Positions 7,792-15,201 of a stretch of 29,493 bases of DNA are shown piece after piece. Source of the stretch: CAZNPW01 sp964575185. Its GTDB lineage: Bacteria > Pseudomonadota > Alphaproteobacteria > Rhodobacterales > Rhodobacteraceae. Location: the NCBI GenBank assembly GCA_964575185.1, contig CAZNPW010000037.1, positions 1 to 29,493 on the forward strand. The letters are read 5' to 3'. Made by a program: the position numbers and the translations under genes. The notes beneath the pieces are model-generated. The model was not told the origin of the DNA. It saw nothing but the letters and a program-made list of their open reading frames with translations, and did not search any database. Positions within the stretch are counted from its first letter, which is position 1; each line of letters begins with the position of its first letter.

Positions 7792-8640
7792 TCAGTCGAA
7801 GAGGTCGATCTCCTCGTTGATCTCGCCGATCAGCGCGGTGCGGTCGGTGGCGGGATCGCCCGCCTGGCCGATGATCGCGATGGCCAGCAGCCGCAGCAGG
7901 CTGACCATCGACGTGTGGCTCGGCACCGCGCCGTAGCTCGCCGTGTGGACCGGGATCACCGCGCGGGAAAACCGCAGCGCCGTGGCGTAGTGACGGTGGT
8001 CGGTCAGGGTGACCACGTTCATGCGCGTGGTGCGGGCATAGGCCATCAGCGAGGACTGCAGCCGCGGCCGCGGCTCCAGCGTCAGAAGGATCAGCGCATC
8101 GCGCGGTCCGGTCATCGCCAGGTCCTCGGCCCAGGCGCCGGCCTGCGCGCCGAGCAGGTGCACGTCGGGCCGCAGCCGCGCCACGGTCAGCCGGGCGAGC
8201 TGCGCGAGCCCCGCCTCGGCCCCGAAGCCCAGGCACCAGACACGCGGCGCGTCGACGATCAGGCGGGCCGCGTCGGCCAGCAGGTCGGGCCGCAGCTCCT
8301 CGAACGTGCGGGTGAGGTTCACGAGTTCGAGCGCCAGATGATCGCCGATCGACCGGCCGAGAACCGGGCGGTCGCGGGCCTGCCGCGCATAGGCGTAGGG
8401 CTGGGTGCGGTTGCGTTCCTCGCGCGCCTGGGTGCGGGCCTCGTCGAAGTCGGCGTAGCCGATGTTCTGGAAGAACCGCGCCGTGGTGGCCTTGGACACG
8501 CCGGCGAGGGCCGACAGTTCGGTCGCGGAATGGGTTTCGATCAGCGCCTGATTCTCGAGCAGCAGCGCCGCAAGTTTCTGCTCGGACGGCGTCAGCCGCG
8601 AAATCCGCTCGTGAAGCCGGAGAGTTAGCCGTGTCGCCAT
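7792..8640 (-). CDS. MurR/RpiR-family transcriptional regulator with SIS domain
   Basis: The 282-residue protein has an N-terminal HTH_6 domain (about 1-80), including LTPSEQKLAALLLEN and ELSALAGVSKATTARFFQNIGY. These correspond to the RpiR hallmark 'lT.sEk.ia.yil.n' and '.LA...gvS.aTv.Rf.r.lGf.g'. A SIS domain follows (about 115-260), with VWCLGFGAEAGLAQL and NVVTLTDHRHYATAL. SIS domains usually bind phosphosugars, but RpiR proteins next to nucleobase or vitamin genes also exist. The ATG at 8640 is preferred; an in-frame ATG at 8676 lies within the operator palindromes and would add residues not seen in the family. It is divergent from the cycloligase/ABC operon and probably represses it. 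Confidence 0.9.
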   Translation of the reverse strand: MATRLTLRLHERISRLTPSEQKLAALLLENQALIETHSATELSALAGVSKATTARFFQNIGYADFDEARTQAREERNRTQPYAYARQARDRPVLGRSIGDHLALELVNLTRTFEELRPDLLADAARLIVDAPRVWCLGFGAEAGLAQLARLTVARLRPDVHLLGAQAGAWAEDLAMTGPRDALILLTLEPRPRLQSSLMAYARTTRMNVVTLTDHRHYATALRFSRAVIPVHTASYGAVPSHTSMVSLLRLLAIAIIGQAGDPATDRTALIGEINEEIDLFD

Positions 8641-8665
8641 CGCACCCGAACTGCCGCTTGCCAAG

Positions 8666-8694
8666 ATGAAACACAAGTTTCATGTTCATGAAAC
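8666..8694. promoter_or_regulatory. Two overlapping palindromes (three GTTTCAT half-sites), probable RpiR operator
   Basis: Site 1 is ATGAAAC (8666-8672), a 4-bp spacer, then GTTTCAT (8677-8683). Site 2 is GTTTCATG (8677-8684), TT, then CATGAAAC (8687-8694). The middle half-site is shared, and the two centres are 11 bp apart, about one helical turn. It lies 26 nt from the RpiR start and 24 nt from the cycloligase start, ideal for repressing both. The AT-rich block is sharply different from the surrounding GC-rich DNA. Confidence 0.7.
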
Positions 8695-8717
8695 TACGAA
8701 ATCGAGGCGCGGGAAGC

Positions 8718-9455
8718 ATGTCGAAGTCGCGGATCATCCGCCAGCAGATCTGGAGCCGCCTGGCAGACGTCGCACGGCCCGACACCCGGTTCCACCTGAA
8801 CTTCGCCGAGGTGATCCCGGACTTCGAGGGGTCGGAGGCGGCAACCGATCACGTCGCCGCGATGCCCGCCTTCGCGGCCAGCCGCTTCGCCTTCGTCACG
8901 CCCGACAACTGCCTGGTCGACCTGCGCCGCCGGATGATCGCCGCGGGCCAGCCCTTCGTGATGTCGACCTACGGCATCTGCCGCGGCTTTCTCTTGATGG
9001 ATCCCGGCATGGTGCCGCCGGGGGCCGCGCTTTACGCCGCCTGGCTTGACGGAATGGAGCATTTCGCCCGTCCGGTGACGCTTGCCGACATCGCGGCGCG
9101 GGGACGGTTCGACCTCATGGTCACGGGGGCCTCGGCCGTCTCGGTGGACGGGGTGCGCTTCGGCAAGGGGCACGGGTTCTTCGACCTCGAATGGGGCATG
9201 TTCACCGACCTCGGCCTGGCCGACCAGGAGACGCCGGTGGTGGCCGTGGTCCATGACTGCCAGATCGTCGAGGAAAAGCTGACGCCGTCCGAAACCGACA
9301 TCCTGGTCGACCATATCGCCACGCCGACGCGCCTTCTGCACGTCGAGCGCCGGGCGCGGCGGCCGCAGGGGGTGAAGTGGGACCTCCTCGACCCCGGACA
9401 GATCGCCGACACGCCACCGCTGCAGGAGTTGCAGCGCATCCGCGGCATTGCCTGA
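8718..9455 (+). CDS. 5-formyltetrahydrofolate cyclo-ligase paralogue (COG0212, DLE type)
   Basis: The 245-residue protein belongs to the MTHFS superfamily. It begins KSRIIRQQIWSRL, like the N-terminal basic helix that binds ATP/folate. It carries FGKGHGFFDLEWGMFTDLG, with G149-K150-G151 and D156-L157-E158. True cycloligases have GKGGGYYDR here. The DLE form marks the paralogous group also found in eukaryotic MTHFSD proteins, for which comparative genomics suggested a role in thiamin metabolism (recalled, not checked). The ATG at 8718 is preferred over 8682 because GCGGGAAG precedes it and 8682 falls in the operator. The gene heads an operon with an NMT1/THI5-like ABC importer, fitting a pyrimidine or folate-like ligand. 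Enzymatic activity is uncertain. Confidence 0.85.
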   Translation: MSKSRIIRQQIWSRLADVARPDTRFHLNFAEVIPDFEGSEAATDHVAAMPAFAASRFAFVTPDNCLVDLRRRMIAAGQPFVMSTYGICRGFLLMDPGMVPPGAALYAAWLDGMEHFARPVTLADIAARGRFDLMVTGASAVSVDGVRFGKGHGFFDLEWGMFTDLGLADQETPVVAVVHDCQIVEEKLTPSETDILVDHIATPTRLLHVERRARRPQGVKWDLLDPGQIADTPPLQELQRIRGIA

Positions 9456-9474
9456 AACCATGGGGAGACGTCAC

Positions 9475-10449
9475 ATGCAGATCGCGCTGAACCGCCGCCG
9501 CTTCCTGTCCGCCGCCGCGGCCGCGGGCACCCTTCCGCTGGTGCCGCGCATGGCGCGGGCCGCCGCGCCCTTCGCCATGCAGGCGGCCTGGATCAACGAC
9601 GCCGAGTTCGCGGGCTACTTCATGGCGATGGACCGGGGATACTACACCGCCGAGGGGCTGGACCTGACCTACCTGTCCGGCGGGCCCGACGTCATCCCCG
9701 AAGCCACGCTGGTGGCAGGCCGCGCCGACGTGGCGCTGACCACGCCCGACACCACCGTCAAGGCGATCGTCGAGCAGGGGGCGAAGTTCAAGATCATCGG
9801 CGCGCAGTACCAGAAGAACCCGATCGGCATCGTCAGCCTGAAGAAGGCGCCGATCCTGACGCCGGCCGACATGGTGGGAAAGACCATCGCGGTGCCGCCG
9901 GTCAACACCATCAGCGTCGAGGCCGTCCTGGCCGTGAACGGCATCGACCGCGCATCGGTCAACATCGTGCCCTACGCCTACGACCCGACCCCGCTGATCC
10001 GCGGCGAGATCGACGCGAGCCTCGATTTCACCACCAACGTGCCCTACACGATCAGCCAGGCCGGCGAGGAGGCCGTGTCGTTCCTGCTCTATGACTTCGG
10101 CTACACCATCTACAACGACACGGTCGTGGTGCAGGAGGACGTGCTGGCGGCCAAGCGCAACGAGATCGTGGCCTGGCTGCGCGCCAGCCGGAAGGGCTGG
10201 GACGAGAACTTCCTCGACCCGGCCGCCTGGCCGCCGAAGTGGGAGACGACGTATTTCGCGGGCACGGGGCGCACCGTCGCCAACGAGATCTTCTTCAACA
10301 CCGCCCAGATGCCCCTGATCGCGAACCCCGCGGGCATCTTCGCCATGACCGAGGAGGGGATCGCGGCCAACATCGCGGCGCTCTCGAAGGTCGGCATCGC
10401 GGCCACGCGCGAGATGTTCGACACGTCCCTGCTCGACGAGATCGCATGA
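9475..10449 (+). CDS. ABC transporter periplasmic binding protein, NMT1/THI5-like
   Basis: The 324-residue precursor starts at the ATG after GGGGAGA. The N-terminus NRRRFLSAAAAAG is a twin-arginine-type signal with cleavage near ARAA (about residue 32). The mature part has the NMT1/THI5 signature: WINDAEFAGYFMAMDRGYY, then GLDLTYLSGGPDV, and VAGRADVALTTPD. Family members bind hydroxymethylpyrimidine, thiamin precursors, sulfonates, taurine, nitrate or other small ligands. The WxxDxEFAGxYxAxxxGYY form is closest to ThiY/THI5-type pyrimidine binders and to hydantoin/pyrimidine importers. Next to the cycloligase paralogue, a thiamin-pyrimidine-like substrate is the best guess. The stop overlaps the ATPase start (ATGA). 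Confidence 0.9.
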   Translation: MQIALNRRRFLSAAAAAGTLPLVPRMARAAAPFAMQAAWINDAEFAGYFMAMDRGYYTAEGLDLTYLSGGPDVIPEATLVAGRADVALTTPDTTVKAIVEQGAKFKIIGAQYQKNPIGIVSLKKAPILTPADMVGKTIAVPPVNTISVEAVLAVNGIDRASVNIVPYAYDPTPLIRGEIDASLDFTTNVPYTISQAGEEAVSFLLYDFGYTIYNDTVVVQEDVLAAKRNEIVAWLRASRKGWDENFLDPAAWPPKWETTYFAGTGRTVANEIFFNTAQMPLIANPAGIFAMTEEGIAANIAALSKVGIAATREMFDTSLLDEIA

Positions 10450-11219
10450 CGCCTGCGGGCGTCGCCCTGGCCGACCTGTCGCGCACCTATCCCGGGCGGG
10501 GCGCGCCGGTGCGGGCGCTCGCCTGCGTGTCGCTGGATTGCCCCCCCGGCAGCTTCACCGCGCTGGTCGGGCCGTCGGGCTGCGGCAAGTCGACCCTGCT
10601 GCGCATGGCGCTCGGCCTGGAGATGCCGGATTCGGGGACGGTCGCGATCGCCGGGCAGCCACCCGCGCAAGCCGCACGGGCGGGGCTGACGGGCGTGGCC
10701 TTCCAGGACGCGGCGCTGCTGCCGTGGCGCAACGTCGTGCAGAACGTGGCCCTGCCGCTGCAGGTGCTGGGCCGTCCGGTCGGCCCGGCGATGTCGCGCA
10801 TCCGCGATCTCGTCGCGCTGGTCGGCCTGTCGGGGCGCGAGACGGCGCTGCCGGGCGAGCTGTCCGGCGGCATGCGCCAGCGCGTCGCCATCGCGCGGGC
10901 GCTGGTGACCGGACCGCGGGTCCTGTTCCTCGACGAACCCTTCGGCGCGCTCGACCAGATCCTGCGGCGGCAGATGAACATCGAACTGCAGCGCATCTGG
11001 TCCGACACCGGCGCGACGACGCTTCTGGTCACGCACGGCATCGACGAGGCGGTGTTCCTGGCCGACCGGGTCGCGGTGATGCAGGCCGACCCCGGGCGGA
11101 TCGTGGCGGTGGAGGACGTGCCCTTCGCCCGGCCCCGCGCGCCCGCGCTCTTCGCGGATGCAGGCTTTCACCGTCTCTGCGACCGGATCGCCGCGGTGCT
11201 GCATGGCGACGCTGCGTAG
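10446..11219 (+). CDS. ABC transporter ATP-binding protein, SsuB/TauB/ThiZ type
   Basis: The 257-residue ATPase starts at the ATG at 10446 overlapping the previous stop. It has Walker A GPSGCGKST (about residues 42-50), a Q-loop in GVAFQDAALLPW, signature LSGGMRQR, Walker B VLFLDEPFGALD and the switch histidine in LLVTHGIDEA. FQD-x-x-LLPW and EPFGALD are typical of the nitrate/sulfonate/taurine/thiamin-precursor family (COG1116). The open frame continues upstream but only as shadow of the binding-protein gene. It overlaps the permease gene by 17 nt. Confidence 0.93.
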   Translation: MTPAGVALADLSRTYPGRGAPVRALACVSLDCPPGSFTALVGPSGCGKSTLLRMALGLEMPDSGTVAIAGQPPAQAARAGLTGVAFQDAALLPWRNVVQNVALPLQVLGRPVGPAMSRIRDLVALVGLSGRETALPGELSGGMRQRVAIARALVTGPRVLFLDEPFGALDQILRRQMNIELQRIWSDTGATTLLVTHGIDEAVFLADRVAVMQADPGRIVAVEDVPFARPRAPALFADAGFHRLCDRIAAVLHGDAA

Positions 11220-12762
11220 GGCGCTGCCCGTCGTGATCCTGCTGGCGGCCTGGGAGGTCGCGGGGCGGCTTGCGCTCGTCGCGGGCGGCGCGCTGCCCGC
11301 GCCGTCGGCCATCCTGATCCGGCTGTGGGTCGACCGCGCGGACTATCCGCCGCATGTGGCCGCGACGCTCTATGCCTCGGCGCTCGGCTTCCTGATCGGC
11401 AACGCCGTCGCCGTCGCCGCCGGCGTGCTCTTCGCGCTGTCGCCGGTGGCCGAGCGGCTGGCCCGACCGCTGAACGTCGCGATCTTCGCCCTTCCCCCCA
11501 TCGCCATCGCCCCGATCCTGACCCTGACGCTCGACGGCATGGCCCCGCGCGTCACGCTGGCGGCGCTCGGCGTCTATTTCGTGACCATGCAGGCGACGGT
11601 GACGGGCCTGTCGCACCACGACGGCCGCGCCGCCGATGTCGTGCGGGCCTGGGGCGGCGGTGCCGCGAGCGTGCTGGCCCGCGTGCGGTTTCCCGGCGCG
11701 CTGCCGGCCATCCTGTCGGGCTTCCGCGTCGCCGCCCCGAACGCCGTTCTCGGCGCGATCCTGGCCGAGTTCGGCGGCGGCGGAGGCCGGGGCCTCGGCA
11801 CCTACCTCCTCGGCTCGCTCGGCCGGGCCGAGCCCGACCGGCTCTGGGGCATCGGGCTGGTCGCCACGCTGATCGCCGGGGCGGCCTACGCGGTCTTCGC
11901 CGTCGCCTCGGCGCGGCTGACCGGGGCCACGCGCGCCGTCACGCTCAACCCCGCCGCACCCCCGGCCTCGCTGCCCGATGCAGGCGGGCCGGTCGTCCGC
12001 GTGGCGGCCCTGCTCCTGCCCCTCGCGGTCTGGTGGGGCCTGCTGATCGCGCTCGACGTGCCCGCGATGCTGGGCAAGTCGCCCTGGGCCGTCTTCGACT
12101 ACCTGGTCCTCGCCGATGCCGCACCCCAGGCCCGCGCGCGGCTTCTCGCGGCCCTGGCGCAGACGCTGCCGATCACCCTCGCGGGCATGGCCGCGGGCAT
12201 CGCCACAGCCTTCGCGCTCGCCGTGACGTCACGCCTCACGCCCGCCTTCACGCGCGCCTTCCTGCCGGTGGCGCTGGTGACCCAGACGATGCCGCTGGTC
12301 GCGCTGACGCCGCTGCTGGTGCTGATGCTGGGGCGGGGCGTCGGGGTGACGCTGTGGATCACCGTGTCGGTCACGTTCTTCCCCGCCTACGTGCTGATCG
12401 CCCAGGGGCTGGCGCAGGTGCCCCGCGCGGCGCTGGAACTGCCCCGCGCCTACGGCGCCGGCCCCTGGGCCGAACTGCGGCTGGTCGCCATCCCGGCGTC
12501 CGCGCCCTGGGTGTTCGCCGCGATCCGCACCGCCGCCCCGCGCGCGCTGCTGGGCGTCATGATTGCCGAATGGCTGGCCACCGGCCGCGGCCTGGGAAAC
12601 CTCCTGAACCAGTCGCGGGGGTTCCTCGACTTCGGCATGATCTGGGCCGTCGCCGTCACCAGCGTGCTGGTCGCGGTCGCGCTGCATGGCGCGGCGCAGG
12701 TGGCCGAACGGCGGTTCTCGCCCGGGCGGCGCGCCGACGGCCGGGCCGCGGCGGGGCCCTAG
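11203..12762 (+). CDS. Fused double ABC permease (two BPD_transp_1 domains), SsuC/ThiX-like
   Basis: From the ATG at 11203 the protein has 519 residues, about twice the usual 250 of an SsuC/ThiX permease. The first half has an EAA loop near AWGGGAASVLARVRFPGALPA followed by FRVAAPNAVLGAILAEF and GLGTYLL. The second half repeats the layout with AYGAGPWAELRLVAIPASAP, IRTAAPRALLGVMIAEW and GRGLGNLL. Each half carries about six hydrophobic segments. So a single chain supplies both transmembrane halves, where a homodimer or two proteins would normally do. It ends in CTAG shared with the converging ROK gene. The 11203 start was chosen because an upstream ATG (11158) would extend it by unrelated residues inside the ATPase gene. 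Confidence 0.88.
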   Translation: MATLRRALPVVILLAAWEVAGRLALVAGGALPAPSAILIRLWVDRADYPPHVAATLYASALGFLIGNAVAVAAGVLFALSPVAERLARPLNVAIFALPPIAIAPILTLTLDGMAPRVTLAALGVYFVTMQATVTGLSHHDGRAADVVRAWGGGAASVLARVRFPGALPAILSGFRVAAPNAVLGAILAEFGGGGGRGLGTYLLGSLGRAEPDRLWGIGLVATLIAGAAYAVFAVASARLTGATRAVTLNPAAPPASLPDAGGPVVRVAALLLPLAVWWGLLIALDVPAMLGKSPWAVFDYLVLADAAPQARARLLAALAQTLPITLAGMAAGIATAFALAVTSRLTPAFTRAFLPVALVTQTMPLVALTPLLVLMLGRGVGVTLWITVSVTFFPAYVLIAQGLAQVPRAALELPRAYGAGPWAELRLVAIPASAPWVFAAIRTAAPRALLGVMIAEWLATGRGLGNLLNQSRGFLDFGMIWAVAVTSVLVAVALHGAAQVAERRFSPGRRADGRAAAGP

Positions 12763-14147
12763 CCGACCGGCCACAGGGCCGTCACCTCCGCCAGCAGCCT
12801 CGCGGCCGCGACGGGCCGGGTCGTGTCGGCCCGCACGACGGGGCCGAGGCCGGTCGGCGCGGCGCGCGCGGCCAGGGCGACGAGGTCGGGCAGGTAGTCC
12901 AGCCCGGGATGCCCGGCAGGCCGCAGCGGGACGCGCGCGCCATAGCGGGCGGCCACCGCATCGGGCGGGGCGTGGCACCAGACCTCGACCGTCTGCGCGA
13001 CCCCGGCCGCGGCCAGCCCCGCCCGCAGCACCTCGGCGGGCTGAAAGCCGAACCAGGCGTCGAGGATCACCGTCGCCTCGGGCGGCATCGCCGCGACGGC
13101 GGCGAAGATCGCCTGATAGGCGGCGCGGCCGAGGCGGCGGTTCATGTCCCGGTCGACCGGGGCGAGTTCGTGCAGGAAGGGGGTCTTGATGTCGTCCAGC
13201 GCCAGCACCGGCCAGCCGGAAGCCGCCGCCAGCCCCGCCGCGACGGTGGACTTGCCCGACGCGGGCACCCCGTTGACCAGCACCGCCCGCCGCCCCCGCG
13301 GCCGCGCGGCCAGGGCCGCGCCCACCACCCCCGCATCGTCCCCCAGCGCCGGTCCGCGCAGGGCTGCGTCGAACCACGAGGCGGCGGACGGCAGCCGCGC
13401 CAGCGCCGCCAGCGCCGCGGGCCCGGCGCCGCCGCCGATCAGCACCACCTGCGGCGCCAGGGCCGCCACCAGCGTGTCGATGGCCGCGCGCAGCGGCGCG
13501 GCCCAGGCGCGCAGCACCCGCGCCGCGCGGGGGTCGTCCAGCGCCAGCACCGCCTCGGCCCGCAGGTCGTCCGGCAGGCCCGCCGCTGCCAGGTGCCGCG
13601 CGAAGGCGGTGCCCGCGCTCTCGGTCTCGACGCAGCCGCGGCGGCCGCAGACGCAGGCACGCCCGTCGGGCACCACCACCAGATGGCCGAGCTGCCCCGC
13701 GGTGCCGGTGCCGCGCAGGATGCGGCCGCCGTCCAGGATCGCGCCGCCGATGCCGGTGCCGATGGTCAGAAGGACGGCGCTGGTCAGGCCCCGGGCGGCC
13801 CCGCAGGCGACCTCGCCGCGCAGCGCCATGCCGGCGTCGTTGTCCAGCGTGACGGGCAGACCCGCCGCCGCCGCCACGGAGTCGGCGAAGGGCAGGACCG
13901 ACAGGTCCACATAGCCGCCCGACAGGACCCTCCCGGCCCCGACGTCGACCTGCCCGGGCACGCCGATGCCGATGCCGCGCGTGCCGGGATCGCGCAGCCG
14001 CGCGACCAGACCGATGCACTGCGCCAGGCAGGCCTCCGCGGCGCGCTCGGTGGGCAGGGTCGCGCGGGCCAGGACGCGGCCCTGCGGGTCGACCCGCGCG
14101 GCGCGCAGGTGCGTGCCGCCGATGTCGATGCCGATCGTGCTGTCCAT
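12759..14147 (-). CDS. ROK-family sugar kinase fused to a P-loop (AAA_33-like) kinase
   Basis: The 462-residue protein has two parts. Residues 1 to about 285 form a ROK kinase: IGIDIGGTHLRAARVD (ATP phosphate loop), GIGVPGQVD, LDNDAGMALRGE (catalytic Asp), TIGTGIGGAIL and a full zinc motif GHLVVVPDGRACVCGRRGCVE. Residues about 288-462 form a P-loop kinase with Walker A GVPASGKST (293-301), LALDDIKTPFLHEL and VILDAWFGF. This resembles gluconate-kinase or chloramphenicol-phosphotransferase-like P-loop enzymes. Both catalytic centres look intact. It lies 3 nt after the LacD-type aldolase gene in the same operon. Two phosphorylation steps on one sugar, feeding the aldolase, is an inference. The stop shares CTAG with the permease stop. 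Confidence 0.88.
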   Translation of the reverse strand: MDSTIGIDIGGTHLRAARVDPQGRVLARATLPTERAAEACLAQCIGLVARLRDPGTRGIGIGVPGQVDVGAGRVLSGGYVDLSVLPFADSVAAAAGLPVTLDNDAGMALRGEVACGAARGLTSAVLLTIGTGIGGAILDGGRILRGTGTAGQLGHLVVVPDGRACVCGRRGCVETESAGTAFARHLAAAGLPDDLRAEAVLALDDPRAARVLRAWAAPLRAAIDTLVAALAPQVVLIGGGAGPAALAALARLPSAASWFDAALRGPALGDDAGVVGAALAARPRGRRAVLVNGVPASGKSTVAAGLAAASGWPVLALDDIKTPFLHELAPVDRDMNRRLGRAAYQAIFAAVAAMPPEATVILDAWFGFQPAEVLRAGLAAAGVAQTVEVWCHAPPDAVAARYGARVPLRPAGHPGLDYLPDLVALAARAAPTGLGPVVRADTTRPVAAARLLAEVTALWPVG

Positions 14148-14150
14148 CGG

Positions 14151-15053
14151 TCAGCCGCGGGGCATGTGCCGGGCGATCACCGCCTGCAGCTCGCGCAGGC
14201 GGGGCAGCGCGACGGATGCCAGCCGGTCGCGCGTGACCGCGCGGTCAAGCGAGATGCAGTCCTTCCACAGCGACCGCCCGGCGATCACGCCCGCGGCGCC
14301 GTTCGCCATCGCCGTCTCGACCTGCCCGAGGAAGGTCGCGTGGTCCACCCCGGCCGACAGCACCGCCCAGGGCACCGCCCCCGCCATGGCGGTGATCCGC
14401 GCGCAGGCGGTCGCGGTGCCGGGATAGGGCAGCTTCAGCACCTTCGCCCCCGCGTCGAGGCAGGCCCGCGTCGCCGCCTCGACCAGCGCGGGAACGGCGG
14501 CGGCATGGGCGGCCCTGTCCTCGCCCGGCAGCGCGTAGGTCAGGAACTCGGTCACCAGAAGCAGGTTCTCGGCGGCGAAATCGGCGATCACCGCGCGCAA
14601 AAGCGCCAGGTTGTGCGTGTCCGCGCCGGGGCGGTCGGGGCGCAGGTAGACCATGATCTTGCCGCCCGTCCCGCCCAGGTCGCGCACGCGCCGCGCGGTC
14701 ACGCCCGGCACCAGGCGCGACAGCCGGAACCCTTCGGGCGTGGTGTCGTAGCCCGAATCGTCGAGGCCGATCAGCAGGGCGGTCGTCCGGTGCAGGTGCC
14801 CGTCGTCGATCATCGCGGGAAGCGCGCAGACCGGATCGACCAGCACGGCGGTCGCGTGACGCGCCAGGTGCGCCGCGATGTCGATCTTGGTGGCGCCCAG
14901 GATGTCGCTGCCGATGGCCGCCTGCGCCGCCGGGCTGTCGGCCAAAAGCGTGCGCATGCCACCGCGCTGGTCGCAGGCGACGACCATCATCGCGCCGTCG
15001 TCGCCGCAGATCTGCTGGTAGCCGCGCCGCTCTGCCGTGGTCATGCTCGCCAT
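14151..15053 (-). CDS. Class I aldolase, LacD/YihT family (tagatose-bisphosphate aldolase-like)
   Basis: With the ATG at 15053 the protein has 300 residues; 15044 is a second possible start. The family pattern is clear: DDGAMMVVACDQRGGMR near the N-terminus, TAVLVDPV, KIMVYLRPD, LLLVTEFLTY, then AKVLKLPYPGT with the expected Schiff-base lysine K207. VPWAVLSAGVDHATFLGQVETAM and GVIAGRSLWKD form the C-terminal phosphate-binding half. LacD cleaves tagatose-1,6-bisphosphate to DHAP and glyceraldehyde-3-phosphate. YihT cleaves sulfofructose-1-phosphate and has a similar pattern, but no other sulfoglycolysis gene is present. It is the first gene of a minus-strand operon with the two-domain kinase and is divergent from the SorC regulator. 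Confidence 0.82.
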   Translation of the reverse strand: MASMTTAERRGYQQICGDDGAMMVVACDQRGGMRTLLADSPAAQAAIGSDILGATKIDIAAHLARHATAVLVDPVCALPAMIDDGHLHRTTALLIGLDDSGYDTTPEGFRLSRLVPGVTARRVRDLGGTGGKIMVYLRPDRPGADTHNLALLRAVIADFAAENLLLVTEFLTYALPGEDRAAHAAAVPALVEAATRACLDAGAKVLKLPYPGTATACARITAMAGAVPWAVLSAGVDHATFLGQVETAMANGAAGVIAGRSLWKDCISLDRAVTRDRLASVALPRLRELQAVIARHMPRG

Positions 15054-15127
15054 GGCCTCGATCCCCTGTCCGCCGGGCCGCGCAACGGCGATTGCGCCGC
15101 AGCCCGGTTTTGATATGGTAGGCAGGA

Positions 15128-15156
15128 TGTAACACGTTGCAGAAAGGAATTGCAAT
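15128..15156. promoter_or_regulatory. Operator-like motifs between the aldolase and SorC-type genes
   Basis: TGTAAC and GTTGCA (15128-15133 and 15136-15141, 2-bp spacer) form an imperfect palindrome with 5 of 6 matched positions. The perfect 8-bp palindrome ATTGCAAT follows at 15149-15156. A TTGCA motif is therefore repeated in the divergent promoter region, where a SorC-family regulator usually binds. Related TTGC/GCAA sequences recur before the binding-protein gene at 16125-16133. Confidence 0.4.
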
Positions 15157-15201
15157 CTGCCCCTCGCCGCGCCGCCCGACACGGCCGACACCCGCGCGCT
15201 G

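Noticed and set aside
14151..15053. Sulfoglycolysis (YihT-type sulfofructose-phosphate aldolase)
   Set aside because: The aldolase pattern would allow it, but no sulfoquinovosidase, sulfoquinovose isomerase or sulfolactaldehyde enzyme is present, and the neighbouring kinase and GatZ-like genes point to a tagatose-like sugar.
11325..15113. A very long plus-strand open frame across the permease, ROK kinase and aldolase genes
   Set aside because: It runs partly antisense and partly out of frame to well-recognised genes, is Arg/Ala/Gly/Pro-rich with no family motif, and is what high GC content produces by lack of stop codons.
15054..15201. Riboswitch or small RNA in the divergent gap
   Set aside because: No conserved riboswitch core was recognised; the motifs present are short DNA palindromes better explained as operators.
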